Below, in pieces: positions 16,905 to 24,946 of a stretch of 64,000 bases of DNA. The first letter of the stretch is position 1. Each line of letters opens with the position of its first letter. The notes beneath the pieces were generated by a model that saw nothing but the letters and a program-made list of their open reading frames with translations, did not search any database and was not told the DNA's origin. The DNA comes from DASPHG01 sp963748315 (lineage in GTDB: Bacteria > Actinomycetota > Thermoleophilia > Solirubrobacterales > Thermoleophilaceae), in contig CAVVIK010000006.1 in NCBI GenBank assembly GCA_963748315.1, positions 930,001 through 994,000 on the forward strand. The letters are read 5' to 3'. Made by a program: the position numbers and the translations under genes.

Positions 16905-17630
16905 CTAGAGAGGGCGGAGCGGGTGGACGGGCGCGTTCTCGCGCTCGTCGTCGCCGCCACCGCCACCATCGTCCTGCGCCTGTCCGACGAAGTCGGCCTG
17001 CCGCCAGAGGGCGTCGTAGCCCGCGGCGACGATCTCGGTTCCGGACGAGCCGTCCTCGGGGTAGGTGGCGACGCCCACGCCCGGGAGCGGGCCATGCTCG
17101 CCCAGCATCCGCCACGCGGCGCGGCACAGCCGGTCGGCGGCGACGCGCGCCTCGCGCGCGTCGTGGTCGGGGAAGACGACTGCGCACGAGCCGTCGCCCG
17201 CGTCGATCACGACGTCGTCGGGGGCGGCGCACTGGCGCAGCGCGTTCACCCACGCGCGCGCGTCGGGCCCCTCGGGCCGGCGGTCCTGCGCGCCCTGGCC
17301 GAGCCGGGCAATACGAGCGCGGCCGGCGGCGATCACGGCGACCGAGAAGATGCGGCCCTCGCGCTGGTGCTCGGCGAGCTGTTCTTCGAGCTCCGACCGG
17401 AGGTCGCGGTTGCGGGCGACGCGCCCGGACCGCCCGCCGGCATCCGGCGAGGCGGCCTCGAACAGGAGCTCGAGCTCGTCGAGGCGCTGCTCGAGCGGTC
17501 GCTCGACCAGCTCCTGGAGAGTGGAGCGGCTGATCGCGAGCGTCAGCGCGCGCCGCAGCAGCTCCTCGCGGTGGCGGCCGAGCATGCTGTGGAGCTCCGG
17601 TTCCATCGTGACGCGGTTCTCGGGTGCCAT
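16905..17630 (-). CDS. Degenerate GGDEF-fold protein
   Basis: About 241 residues from ATG 17630 (MAPENRVTMEPE). A helical N-terminal half (residues ~1-90, HREELLRRALTLAISRST) leads into a GGDEF-like fold. In the fold, the expected GGDEF position reads DAGDGSCAVVFPDHDAREA and the domain closes PGVGVATYPEDGSSGTEI. The loss of GGDEF catalytic residues suggests a non-enzymatic nucleotide sensor or partner. It is divergent from an intact diguanylate cyclase. An alternative ATG at 17732 shares a CATG with that gene's start and is less likely. Confidence 0.6.
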   Translation of the reverse strand: MAPENRVTMEPELHSMLGRHREELLRRALTLAISRSTLQELVERPLEQRLDELELLFEAASPDAGGRSGRVARNRDLRSELEEQLAEHQREGRIFSVAVIAAGRARIARLGQGAQDRRPEGPDARAWVNALRQCAAPDDVVIDAGDGSCAVVFPDHDAREARVAADRLCRAAWRMLGEHGPLPGVGVATYPEDGSSGTEIVAAGYDALWRQADFVGQAQDDGGGGGDDERENAPVHPLRPL

Positions 17631-17730
17631 GTCGAGTCCTTCATACGGGGCGCGTCGGACGGCGTGCACGAGGTCATCGAACGTCGCGCGACTTCCGGGG
17701 ATGGCCGTAGCATGAGGTGAGGGGTCCCAC

Positions 17731-18723
17731 ATGTCCTTGCCACCGTTTCGCCGCCTAGAACCCGCCGACCCAGAGCGGCCGCTTTCGGCATCCGCCGAGG
17801 AGCTCACGAAGGACTGGATCGTCCGCCTCGTCGAGCACACGCCCCTCGACCAGATCCGGAAGCTCCCGACGGAGCGGATCGTGCGCGAGGTGCCGCCGCT
17901 GATCGAGGAGATCCTGCGCGCCGTCCTGCTCCGCGGCGAGACGCCCGACTTCGGCCCCGGCAGCGAGCTGCACCGGCGGATCGAGGAGCTGGCTTCATTC
18001 CGCGACGACGGCGAGCTCACGCCGGAGCTCCCGCGCGACATCGCCGCGCTCGAGACCGTGTTGCTGCGCGCCTTGAAGGAGCGGCTCGCCGACGACCCGC
18101 AGGCGCTGGTGGATGCGGTCGAGCGGCTGATCAAGCTCTTCTCGCTGATCCAGTCGGGTCTCGTCGAGGAGCTCCTGCGCGAACGTTCGAGCGAGCTCGA
18201 GTGGCTCGCGCACACGGACGCGCTGACCGGCCTCTACAACCTCCGCTACCTGCGCCAGCAGATCGACCACCTGCTCGGGCTCCAGCAGCGCTACGGGCAT
18301 CCGTTCGCGCTGCTCCTGCTCGACGTCGACGGACTCAAGCGCGTGAACGACTCGTTCGGTCATGCAGCAGGTGACGAGGTGCTCGTCGGCGTCGCCGACG
18401 CGATTCGCGCGGCGACCCGCTCGGTCGACGTGCCGGCCCGCATCGGCGGCGACGAGTTCTGCGTGCTCGCGCCCCATCAAACGGCGTCACGCGCGACGAT
18501 CCTGGGCGAGCGCCTGGCCGATGGCATCGAGCAGATCGAAAGCGCCGACGGCAACGCCATCGGCGTGTCGATCGGCGTGGTCGCGTGCCCCGAGCACGCG
18601 AGCGAGCCGGAGCGGCTGCTCGAGCTCGCCGACATGGCCATGTACGCCGCCAAGGCGGGCGGCGAGCGCGTGAAGATCGCGGAGGCCGAGCCCGACGCGG
18701 TGGAAACGGAGAACGGCGCCTAG
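17731..18723 (+). CDS. Diguanylate cyclase (GGDEF domain)
   Basis: 330 residues. A helical N-terminal region (about 1-155, several Leu/Glu-rich helices, no membrane segment) precedes a GGDEF domain. The domain starts ERSSELEWLAHTDALTGLYN and has the active-site RIGGDEFCVL. A product-inhibition I-site RSVD lies five residues before GGDEF. It makes cyclic di-GMP from two GTP in the cytosol. No PAS, GAF or receiver domain is recognisable in the N-terminal half. The 3' end overlaps the convergent response regulator by 4 bp. Confidence 0.9.
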   Translation: MSLPPFRRLEPADPERPLSASAEELTKDWIVRLVEHTPLDQIRKLPTERIVREVPPLIEEILRAVLLRGETPDFGPGSELHRRIEELASFRDDGELTPELPRDIAALETVLLRALKERLADDPQALVDAVERLIKLFSLIQSGLVEELLRERSSELEWLAHTDALTGLYNLRYLRQQIDHLLGLQQRYGHPFALLLLDVDGLKRVNDSFGHAAGDEVLVGVADAIRAATRSVDVPARIGGDEFCVLAPHQTASRATILGERLADGIEQIESADGNAIGVSIGVVACPEHASEPERLLELADMAMYAAKAGGERVKIAEAEPDAVETENGA

Positions 18724-19343
18724 TCGATCATCCCGTTGCGAATCCCGATCGCAACGGCCTGAGTGCGCGTGTCGGCGTCGAGCTTCGCGAGGATCCGCTT
18801 CGTGTGCGTGCGCACGGTCTCGGTCGACAGGCCGAGCTGCTTTGCGACGGCGTCGGTCTGCATGCCGTCGGCAAGCATCTGAAGGATCTCGCGCTGGCGG
18901 GCGGTGAGCGTCTTCTCGCCCTCCTCGAGCACGATCGTCGACGACAGCGCGGGGTCGATGTAGAACTCGCCGCTGATCGCCGCGCGGATCGCGCGGATGA
19001 GGTCGTCGGGCGGCGAGTCCTTGCGCACGTAGCCCTTGACGCCGGCCTTCAGCGCGTCCGAGAGCTGGCGCGCTCCACCGTCCGCCGTGTACACGACGAC
19101 GGGGCAGTCGAGCTTGCGTGCGATCTCCGTAAGGGTCGCCTCGGTGTCGCCGGGGCCCTTGCGCGGGTCGATCAAGACGACGTCGGGCTTGCCCTCGGTC
19201 GGCCCCTCCAGGACGGCGTCGGCGCTGGGCGCGTCGAAGAGTTCCAGGTCGCTGAACCCCTGCTCCAGCAGGGCGCCGACGCCTCGGCGGACGACGGGGT
19301 GCTCATCCACCACGAGGCACGAGAGCCTGGTCGTCTCGACCAT
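18720..19343 (-). CDS. NarL/LuxR-type response regulator
   Basis: 207 residues. The receiver-like domain starts SCLVVDEHPVVRRG, and its phosphoacceptor region reads DVVLIDPRKGPG. The Lys/Thr switch positions appear as VVYTADG and GYVRKDS. The C-terminal LuxR helix-turn-helix is LTARQREILQMLADGMQTDAVAKQ … TVRTHTKRILAKL. It is a phosphorylation-controlled transcription factor. No sensor kinase lies next to it. The mRNA may be leaderless: a good sigma-70 -10 sits 7 nt before the ATG. Confidence 0.9.
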   Translation of the reverse strand: MVETTRLSCLVVDEHPVVRRGVGALLEQGFSDLELFDAPSADAVLEGPTEGKPDVVLIDPRKGPGDTEATLTEIARKLDCPVVVYTADGGARQLSDALKAGVKGYVRKDSPPDDLIRAIRAAISGEFYIDPALSSTIVLEEGEKTLTARQREILQMLADGMQTDAVAKQLGLSTETVRTHTKRILAKLDADTRTQAVAIGIRNGMID

Positions 19344-19349
19344 GCCCGC

Positions 19350-19378
19350 AGGATACCCCCTGCGAGAAGGGTTGTCAC
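19350..19378 (-). promoter_or_regulatory. Sigma-70-type promoter for the response regulator
   Basis: Reading the minus strand: GTGACA, 17 bp, TATCCT. The -35 matches five of six consensus bases and the -10 matches four. The ATG at 19343 starts seven bases after the -10, which predicts a leaderless transcript, common in actinobacteria. Confidence 0.5.
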
Positions 19379-19381
19379 CTT

Positions 19382-20101
19382 TTATCGGGACAGAATGGCT
19401 GCCCCAATTTGGGCAGTGTGCATCACGCCCAGCCGTTCGGCGGTGGCGCGCGTCAAGTCGTAGGTGGCGCCGTTGGCGTAGGGGCCGCGGTCGATGACGG
19501 GCACGACGATCGATCGCCCGTTCGCGCGCAGCGCCACTTTCGTCCCACAGGGGAGCGATTTATGCGCGACGCCCAGCGTGTCCCTGGTGAGCCGCTGTCC
19601 GCACGCCGTCTTGTTGCCGTAGAAGCCGGGCCCGTACCAGGTGCTCGTCACCGACTCGTAGACGATCAGCCGTTCGACGCGGGACGCGGTGCCGTCATCA
19701 CCGCTGCCCGCGCTCGACGCGGTCCCGGGGAGAGCGCGCAGCTGGTGGCGCCCAATCGAGCGCGGCGTCCACCGCGTCCCGAAGCGCCCGTCGTCACCGA
19801 CGCGAACCGAGGCCACAGATACCCACTCGCTGCGGCGGGACCTGCGGCGCTCGATCGCGACGGTACGGCCCGCGAGATCCGCGGACCTGCCCCTGATGCG
19901 TGTCGCGCGGCCCAGCCAGGCGCCGGACGCGACCGTCAGTGAAATCTCGGCATCGGCGGGGGCCGCGTTCGTGTACGTCGCGCCTCCGCCGGAGTTGCCG
20001 CTCGTGGCGCCGTCGCCTGCGGCGGCCGTAGCGGGCAGCGTGAGGAGAACGGCCACGAGCGCCGCCACGACACTCCGCGTTGTCGCAGTCCACTGCCTCA
20101 C
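19382..20101 (-). CDS. Secreted RlpA-like double-psi beta-barrel protein
   Basis: 239 residues from GTG 20101. A Sec signal peptide (hydrophobic VVAALVAVLLTLPATAAAG) is followed by an Ig/beta-type region (residues ~50-130). A C-terminal RlpA-like domain then reads STWYGPGFYGNKTACGQRL and VPVIDRGPYANGATYDLT. Its Asp in VIDRGPY matches the proposed catalytic or peptidoglycan-contacting Asp of RlpA/expansin-like lytic proteins. It probably acts on the cell wall outside the membrane. A c-di-AMP riboswitch lies in its leader, a known pairing for actinobacterial wall hydrolases. Confidence 0.85.
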   Translation of the reverse strand: MRQWTATTRSVVAALVAVLLTLPATAAAGDGATSGNSGGGATYTNAAPADAEISLTVASGAWLGRATRIRGRSADLAGRTVAIERRRSRRSEWVSVASVRVGDDGRFGTRWTPRSIGRHQLRALPGTASSAGSGDDGTASRVERLIVYESVTSTWYGPGFYGNKTACGQRLTRDTLGVAHKSLPCGTKVALRANGRSIVVPVIDRGPYANGATYDLTRATAERLGVMHTAQIGAAILSR

Positions 20102-20118
20102 TTGATGAAAACGGCTTG

Positions 20119-20252
20119 CGCCTACGAGGTGAGCTGTCGGGCTCGCGCTTCAAGCGCTACAAGTGCGGCAATGCACTCGATTCGCCCCCGCCGGCAGCGG
20201 CCGCCGGCAAGTGGTTCCCCCGCTCGTACGGGAAGTCCCGTCCGATTAGGCG
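20119..20252 (-). ncRNA. Cyclic di-AMP riboswitch (ydaO-yuaA type)
   Basis: On the minus strand the leader contains the conserved ydaO blocks in order. These are CGCCTAATC at the 5' side of P1, GCGGGGGAACCA, GGGGGCGAATC, and CCCGACAGCTCACCTCG followed by TAGGCG. The end TAGGCG pairs with the opening CGCCTA to form P1. Its 3' edge is 17 nt before the GTG of the RlpA-like gene, so binding of c-di-AMP probably controls that gene. A -10 like TATAGT lies just upstream (20259-20264). Confidence 0.85.
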
Positions 20253-20258
20253 GCGGGG

Positions 20259-20264
20259 ACTATA
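20259..20264 (-). promoter_or_regulatory. -10 element for the riboswitch transcript
   Basis: The minus strand reads TATAGT, about 7 bp before the riboswitch P1 start, in an AT-rich patch (ATAACGTTTG upstream) that stands out in this GC-rich region. No convincing -35 was found at 16-18 bp. Confidence 0.4.
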
Positions 20265-20270
20265 CAAACG

Positions 20271-21140
20271 TTATTCCGACGAGGGTGCACTGAGGCTGCC
20301 GGTGTCGTGGAGCTCGTAGCGCATGGCGTTGATGATCGCCCCGCCGAGGACGATGATCGCGATCGCGTAGAACCACAACAGCACGATCAGGACGAACACG
20401 AACGTCGTCCCGAAGCGGGCGATCGTCGAGATGTTCGAGAGGTAGAAGGGGAACGCGTAGTCGACGACGCCGATCGCCGCCGTCGCGCCCGCCGCTCCCG
20501 GCCACACCGCCCGCCACGGCACGAACGCGTTCGGGACGCTCCAGTAGACGATGCAGAGGATCGCGAAGAGGAGCAGGAGCCCCGCCGCGAGCGTCGCGTA
20601 ATAGACGACCCCCCGCACCTCGTCGAGGCCGAGCGGTAGGTCCGAGCGCCCGTTCACCAGGATGCTCTGGACCGTGGGCACGACGATCGTCGCGAGCATG
20701 AACGCGATGACGACGACGAGCATCACGAGCGCGAAGCGCTTCTGCTCGACCCAGCTGCGGCAACGGCAGTGGTAGATCCGGCAGAACGCCGTGTCGAGGG
20801 CGCCCCAGAAGGAGGACCCGATCCAGATGCTCGCCACGAGCGCGACGATCCCGAGGGCGTTCGACGACTCGCGCACCCGGTCGAGCGCGCGCTGGAGGGT
20901 GTCGTCGGCAGCGCTCGGGAAGAGCTGCTGGAGGTCCTGGAGGATGCTCTGCTCGAGGTCGGTCGATTCGAGCACGCGACCCGCGATGAAGAGCGTGAGC
21001 AGCGCGAGCGGGAATACCGACAGGAGGAGGTTGTAGGCGACCATCCCCGACAGCCCGGTGAGGTTGTCCTCGTAGGCCTTCACGTAGAAGTGCTTGATGC
21101 CCGCCCAGGCGCGGCGGTGGAGGGGTCTGCCGGACTGCAC
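20271..21140 (-). CDS. YihY/BrkB-family membrane protein
   Basis: 289 residues with six hydrophobic segments. It opens with the family's amphipathic start (IKHFYVKAYEDNLTGLSGMVAYNLLLSVFPL) and contains NALGIVALVASIWIGSSFWG. This is the YihY/virulence-factor BrkB family (UPF0761), inner-membrane proteins of uncertain transport function. GTG at 21140 overlaps the stop of the small upstream gene by one base, so they are coupled. Confidence 0.85.
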   Translation of the reverse strand: MQSGRPLHRRAWAGIKHFYVKAYEDNLTGLSGMVAYNLLLSVFPLALLTLFIAGRVLESTDLEQSILQDLQQLFPSAADDTLQRALDRVRESSNALGIVALVASIWIGSSFWGALDTAFCRIYHCRCRSWVEQKRFALVMLVVVIAFMLATIVVPTVQSILVNGRSDLPLGLDEVRGVVYYATLAAGLLLLFAILCIVYWSVPNAFVPWRAVWPGAAGATAAIGVVDYAFPFYLSNISTIARFGTTFVFVLIVLLWFYAIAIIVLGGAIINAMRYELHDTGSLSAPSSE

Positions 21141-21400
21141 TAGAGCCGAGGCACGCGGCGGATCAGCTCGCCCGTGATGCGCGAGGCGACCTTCAGCCCC
21201 GCCTCGGCGGCCCCGACCGCGAGCCGGAGGGGGTCGGTGGCGGCCTCTCCGGCCGTCCGTTCGGGCGCCTGAGAGCGCGTTTTCGGCGGCCCGGAGCGCT
21301 CCCGGACGGTCCGGTCGGCGCGCTTTTCGCTGCGTGTACCGGGCCGCCGGCGGGGTAGATCTCCCAGCAGTCCGCCTTCATCGGCAGGCATGCCGGGCAT
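21140..21400 (-). CDS. Small basic hypothetical protein
   Basis: 86 residues from ATG 21400 (MPGMPADEGG). The first two-thirds are low-complexity, rich in Arg, Pro, Ser and Thr. The last third is a likely amphipathic helix (DPLRLAVGAAEAGLKVASR). No family recognised. The coupled one-base overlap with the YihY gene supports translation. Longer upstream starts exist but run into the promoter region of the sigma-factor gene. Confidence 0.5.
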   Translation of the reverse strand: MPGMPADEGGLLGDLPRRRPGTRSEKRADRTVRERSGPPKTRSQAPERTAGEAATDPLRLAVGAAEAGLKVASRITGELIRRVPRL

Positions 21401-21523
21401 CGTACGTGCCAGAAGTAGTCGAGTGTCACCGTTGGTGGGTAAAGTGGAACGAGGGGGCGGCCGAGCCTTGAAACAGGGGCGGCGGTTGTACGTATGCACA
21501 AAGAGGCCGCTTCCTGTGCCTAG

Positions 21524-21540
21524 ACTTCAAAAAGTGAAGT
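21524..21540. promoter_or_regulatory. Inverted repeat upstream of the primary sigma factor gene
   Basis: ACTTCA-AAAAG-TGAAGT, six-base perfect arms, 42 bp before the rpoD start. Its half-sites match those of the repeat upstream of the HxlR regulator gene at 24947-24964, apart from the last base of the right arm. A regulator may bind both. Confidence 0.4.
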
Positions 21541-21581
21541 AAACTGAAGCCCCGCGGGGCCTGAGGGGAACGGAAAGCAAC

Positions 21582-22685
21582 TTGTCAGTAGCCGAACTGC
21601 AGGAACTCGAAGAGGTCAAGCTCCTCATCACGAAGGGCACGCAGACCGGCGTCCTGACCTACGCCGAGGTCGCGACCGCCCTCACCGAGGTCGACCTCGA
21701 CGAGTCCGACATCGAGGACCTCCACACCTTCCTCGAGAAGTCCGAGATCGAGCTGGTCGAGGAGATCGACCCGGCGCACACCGCGACCCAGGAGGAGCGC
21801 GCGGTCGATCGCAAGGACCGCCGGCGCAAGTCGAAGGCCACGATCGACCTGAAGCCGGACATGACGACCGACTCCCTTCAGCTCTTCCTGAAGGACATCG
21901 GCAAGGTCAGGCTGCTCACCGCGCAGGAGGAGGTCGACCTGGCGCGCCGCATCGAGCGCGGCGACCTCGACGCAAAGCAGAAGATGGTCGAGTCGAACCT
22001 GCGGCTCGTCGTCTCGATCGCGAAGAACTACCGCAACCAGGGCCTCCCGTTCCTCGACCTGATCCAGGAGGGAACGCTCGGCCTGGTCCGCGCCGCGGAG
22101 AAGTTCGACTACCGCAAGGGCTTCAAGTTCTCGACCTACGCGACCTGGTGGATCCGCCAGGCGATCGCACGCGCGCTCGCCGACAAGGCGCGCACGATCC
22201 GCATCCCGGTTCACGTCGTCGAGAAGCTGAACAAGATCGGTCGCGCCGAGCGCAAGCTCGTCACGGAGCTCGGCCGCGAGCCGACCGCGGAGGAGATCGC
22301 CGACGTCACCGGCATCGAGCCCGACGAGGTCGACTCGATCAAGCGCTCTGCGCAGGCGCCGGTCTCGCTCGAGAAGCCGGTCGGCGACGAGGAGGAGTCC
22401 GAGTTCGGCCAGTTCATCGCCGACGAGCGCGCCGAGTCGCCGTACGAGCGCGCTGCGGAGATCCTCACCAAGGAGGCGCTCCGCGAGGCGCTCGAGAACC
22501 TCTCCTACCGCGAGCGCCGCGTGCTCGAGCTCCGCTATGGGCTCGGCGGCGAGCACCCGCGCACCCTCGACGAGGTCGGCCGCACGTTCAACGTGACGCG
22601 CGAGCGGATCCGCCAGATCGAGAACCAGTCGCTGAAGAAGCTGCAGAGCCTCGCCGAGGCCCAGAAGCTCCGCGACGTCGCGTAA
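21582..22685 (+). CDS. rpoD: RNA polymerase primary sigma factor (RpoD/SigA)
   Basis: 367 residues from TTG 21582. Region 1.1-like acidic N-terminus is followed by 1.2 (DSLQLFLKDIGKVRLLTAQEE). Region 2 includes LRLVVSIAKNYRNQGLPFLDLIQEG and FDYRKGFKFSTYATWWIRQA (2.3-2.4). Region 3 follows, then region 4 (TLDEVGRTFNVTRERIRQIE). It directs core polymerase to housekeeping promoters. A second sigma-70 paralogue lies at 43180. Its acidic N-terminal extension (about 95 residues) suits a primary factor. Confidence 0.93.
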   Translation: MSVAELQELEEVKLLITKGTQTGVLTYAEVATALTEVDLDESDIEDLHTFLEKSEIELVEEIDPAHTATQEERAVDRKDRRRKSKATIDLKPDMTTDSLQLFLKDIGKVRLLTAQEEVDLARRIERGDLDAKQKMVESNLRLVVSIAKNYRNQGLPFLDLIQEGTLGLVRAAEKFDYRKGFKFSTYATWWIRQAIARALADKARTIRIPVHVVEKLNKIGRAERKLVTELGREPTAEEIADVTGIEPDEVDSIKRSAQAPVSLEKPVGDEEESEFGQFIADERAESPYERAAEILTKEALREALENLSYRERRVLELRYGLGGEHPRTLDEVGRTFNVTRERIRQIENQSLKKLQSLAEAQKLRDVA

Positions 22686-22744
22686 GCGTCCAAAAGTTCG
22701 TTCAGCTTTCAAGCGGCACCCGGGGGCGCCCGATACCGCAATGC

Positions 22745-23860
22745 ATGCCCCTAGATCTGCATGAGGCGCTTGCGCGCGTAATCGAGACCCAGGGCTCGGA
22801 CCTTCATCTCAAGGTGCCGGCCTTCCCGCTGATCCGTACCCAGGGACATCTGGTGCCGATTCCGGAGACGGAGCCGCTCCAGCCCGAGGACACGGAGCGC
22901 ATGCTCAAGCAAATGCTGAGCGATCCCACGAAGCTCGAGGAGTGGGAGCAGAGCGGCGAGGTCGACTTCTCCTACGCCGTCGAGGGTCTTGCGCGCTTCC
23001 GCGTCAACGCCTTCCGCCAGCGCGGACACTGCTCGATCGTCTGCCGCGCCATCCCCTTCGAGATCAAGTCGGCCGAGCAGCTGATGCTGCCGGACGCGAT
23101 CACCCAGCTCGCCGAGGAGGAGCGCGGGATCATCCTCGTGACCGGCACCACCGGCTCCGGTAAGTCGACGACGCTCGCCGCGATGATCGACCAGATGAAC
23201 CGGAACCACTCGAAGCACATCGTCACGATCGAGGACCCGGTCGAGTTCCTCCATCGGGACAAGAAGTCGATCATCAACCAGCGCGAGGTCGGCATGGACA
23301 CCGCCGGCTTCAAGCAGGCGCTGAAGCGCGTGCTGCGCCAGGACCCGGACGTGATCCTGGTCGGCGAGATGCGCGATGAGGAGACGGTCCAGACGGCGCT
23401 GTCCGCCGCGGAGACCGGCCACCTTGTCCTGTCAACGCTTCACACGGTCGACGCGACCGAGACGATCAACCGGATCATCGACTTCTTCCCGCCGCACCAC
23501 CAGCAGCAGGCGCGGGCGATGATCGCCGGCACGCTGAAGGGCGTCATCTCGCAGCGGCTCGTCCGCACCTCGGACGGCCACGGCCGCGTCGCGGTCTGCG
23601 AGATCCTGCGCACCACCGGACGCGTGAAGGACATGATCATGAACCCGGAGGAGACCGGCCGGCTTCAGGAGGTCATCGCCGAGGGCGGGTTCTACGGGAT
23701 GCAGACCTTCGACCAGCACCTCATGGAGCACGTGCAGGCCGGGCGCGTGACGATGGAGGAGGCCCTCAAGGCCGCCACCGCTCCGCACGACTTCAAGCTG
23801 CTCGTCGCCGCCGGCGGCCAGCGCTCGACCTCGGTCGAGCAGGTCACGCACGCCGCCTAG
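22745..23860 (+). CDS. pilT: PilT-like type IV pilus retraction ATPase
   Basis: 371 residues from ATG 22745. The N-terminal PAS-like domain (ETQGSDLHLKVPAFPLIRTQG) precedes the hexameric secretion ATPase core. The core carries Walker A VTGTTGSGKSTTL, the Asp box (IVTIEDPVEFLH), Walker B ILVGEMRDEETV, a His box (LSTLHTVDA) and the AIRNLIRE-like C-terminal region. It powers pilus disassembly at the cytosolic membrane face. No other pilus gene is in the window. It follows rpoD by about 60 bp on the same strand. Confidence 0.92.
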   Translation: MPLDLHEALARVIETQGSDLHLKVPAFPLIRTQGHLVPIPETEPLQPEDTERMLKQMLSDPTKLEEWEQSGEVDFSYAVEGLARFRVNAFRQRGHCSIVCRAIPFEIKSAEQLMLPDAITQLAEEERGIILVTGTTGSGKSTTLAAMIDQMNRNHSKHIVTIEDPVEFLHRDKKSIINQREVGMDTAGFKQALKRVLRQDPDVILVGEMRDEETVQTALSAAETGHLVLSTLHTVDATETINRIIDFFPPHHQQQARAMIAGTLKGVISQRLVRTSDGHGRVAVCEILRTTGRVKDMIMNPEETGRLQEVIAEGGFYGMQTFDQHLMEHVQAGRVTMEEALKAATAPHDFKLLVAAGGQRSTSVEQVTHAA

Positions 23861-23948
23861 CGCGGCAGCTCGGCGCACTCGGTGTGACAAGCCCGGCGCA
23901 GCGCAGCCGGAATACCGCGGCTGGTTTGCCCGGGCGCTGAGGTCGTTT

Positions 23949-24025
23949 GTGGTCGTCCTGCGACCACCGGGTACCGCAGCGGCTCCGAAGAGTGCTGCAG
24001 CGTTCTGTGATCGTCCTGCGATCAC
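23949..24025. repeat. Duplicated hairpin with compensatory changes
   Basis: Two stem-loops 58 bp apart share the loop TCCTG. The stems are GTGGTCG/CGACCAC (23949-23967) and GTGATCG/CGATCAC (24007-24025). The one stem difference is a paired G-C to A-T change. Both are followed by a similar tail ending CAGCGGCT. They sit in the 372-bp gap after pilT. Confidence 0.5.
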
Positions 24026-24046
24026 TAGCTACGGCAGCGGCTGCGC

Positions 24047-24157
24047 CTAGCGCGGCAGGACGCGGAACTCCACCTTCGCCTTACCGCCGATTCGGAGCTC
24101 GTCGTGCCGGAAGACCGCGTGGCCCCGCCAGAGCATCACCCAAAGGGGTAGGCGCAT
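24047..24157 (-). CDS. Small 36-residue ORF, basic, possible small protein
   Basis: ATG 24157 to TAG 24047. The product starts MRLPLWVMLWRGHAVF and ends VEFRVLPR. It has a short hydrophobic N-terminus followed by mixed charge, and it is not repetitive. It fills the otherwise empty gap between pilT and the AIM24-like gene and reads toward the duplicated hairpin. No homologue is recognised; a conserved small protein is possible but unproven. Confidence 0.35.
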   Translation of the reverse strand: MRLPLWVMLWRGHAVFRHDELRIGGKAKVEFRVLPR

Positions 24158-24232
24158 TTCGCCAGGCTAGGGGAGATTGCCTAGCATCGGCACCGACACC
24201 TCGACTCGCACACAAGACAGGAGGCACAAGTC

Positions 24233-24937
24233 GTGCAAAGCACCCTCGGAGAGTTCAAGGAAACCGCGTCCCAGGAGGCGTTCGCGCTCCAAAACTCCAA
24301 GCTCCTGAAGGTCAGCCTTCAGCAGATCACGATCCAGGCGAAGCTCGGCTCGATGGTCGCCTACCAGGGCGACGTCAAGTTCGAGCACGCGGGCTCCGGC
24401 GGCGTCAGCCGGCTCATGAAGAAGGCGATGACGGGCGAGGGCACGAGCCTGATGAAGATCGAGGGCTCGGGCGAGGTGTTTCTCGGCGACCAGGCGCAGG
24501 ACATCCACCTGATCAAGCTGGAGAACGACCAGATCACGTGCAACGGCGCGAACCTGCTCGCGTTCGACGCCGGCATCGACTGGGACATCAAGCGCGAGAA
24601 GGGCGTCGGCGCGCTCGCCGGCGGGCTCTTCAACATGGCGCTGTCCGGCACCGGCTGGGTGGCGGTCGTATCTGATGGCCCGCCCGTGCTGCTGCAGACC
24701 GGAGACGCGGCGACCTACGCCGACCCGCAGGCCGCGATCACGTGGGCCTCGAGCGTGCAGACCTCGATGAAGACGGACGTCAACCTGAAGACGCTGATCG
24801 GCAGGGGCTCGGGGGAGAGCGTCCAGATGGCGTTTTCGGGTCCGGGCTGGGTGCTCGTCCAGCCGAGCGAGGGCCGCGTGCTGCAGACCAGCAACACCGG
24901 TGGCGGCGGCGGCGTGCTGGGCAACCTGACCGGCTAG
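24233..24937 (+). CDS. AIM24-family protein
   Basis: 234 residues from GTG 24233, preceded by AGGAGG. Family-typical segments include VAYQGDVKFEH, SGEVFLGDQAQDIHLIKLE and FNMALSGTGWVAVVSDGPPV. AIM24 proteins have a beta-rich TRAP-like fold; the mitochondrial member affects inner-membrane organisation and bacterial roles are unknown. There is no signal peptide, so it is cytosolic. The C-terminus ends with a Gly tract. It appears to be a single-gene unit before the HxlR regulator. Confidence 0.82.
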   Translation: MQSTLGEFKETASQEAFALQNSKLLKVSLQQITIQAKLGSMVAYQGDVKFEHAGSGGVSRLMKKAMTGEGTSLMKIEGSGEVFLGDQAQDIHLIKLENDQITCNGANLLAFDAGIDWDIKREKGVGALAGGLFNMALSGTGWVAVVSDGPPVLLQTGDAATYADPQAAITWASSVQTSMKTDVNLKTLIGRGSGESVQMAFSGPGWVLVQPSEGRVLQTSNTGGGGGVLGNLTG

Positions 24938-24946
24938 TCCCCACAT

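Noticed and set aside
15783..17720. 645-codon plus-strand frame through moeA
   Set aside because: Antisense to moeA and the degenerate GGDEF gene, with Arg/Asp-rich composition. MoeA motifs are intact on the minus strand.
17631..17732. Longer start for the degenerate GGDEF protein at 17732
   Set aside because: It would share a CATG with the diguanylate cyclase start. The added residues are low quality, and ATG 17630 keeps a normal gap.
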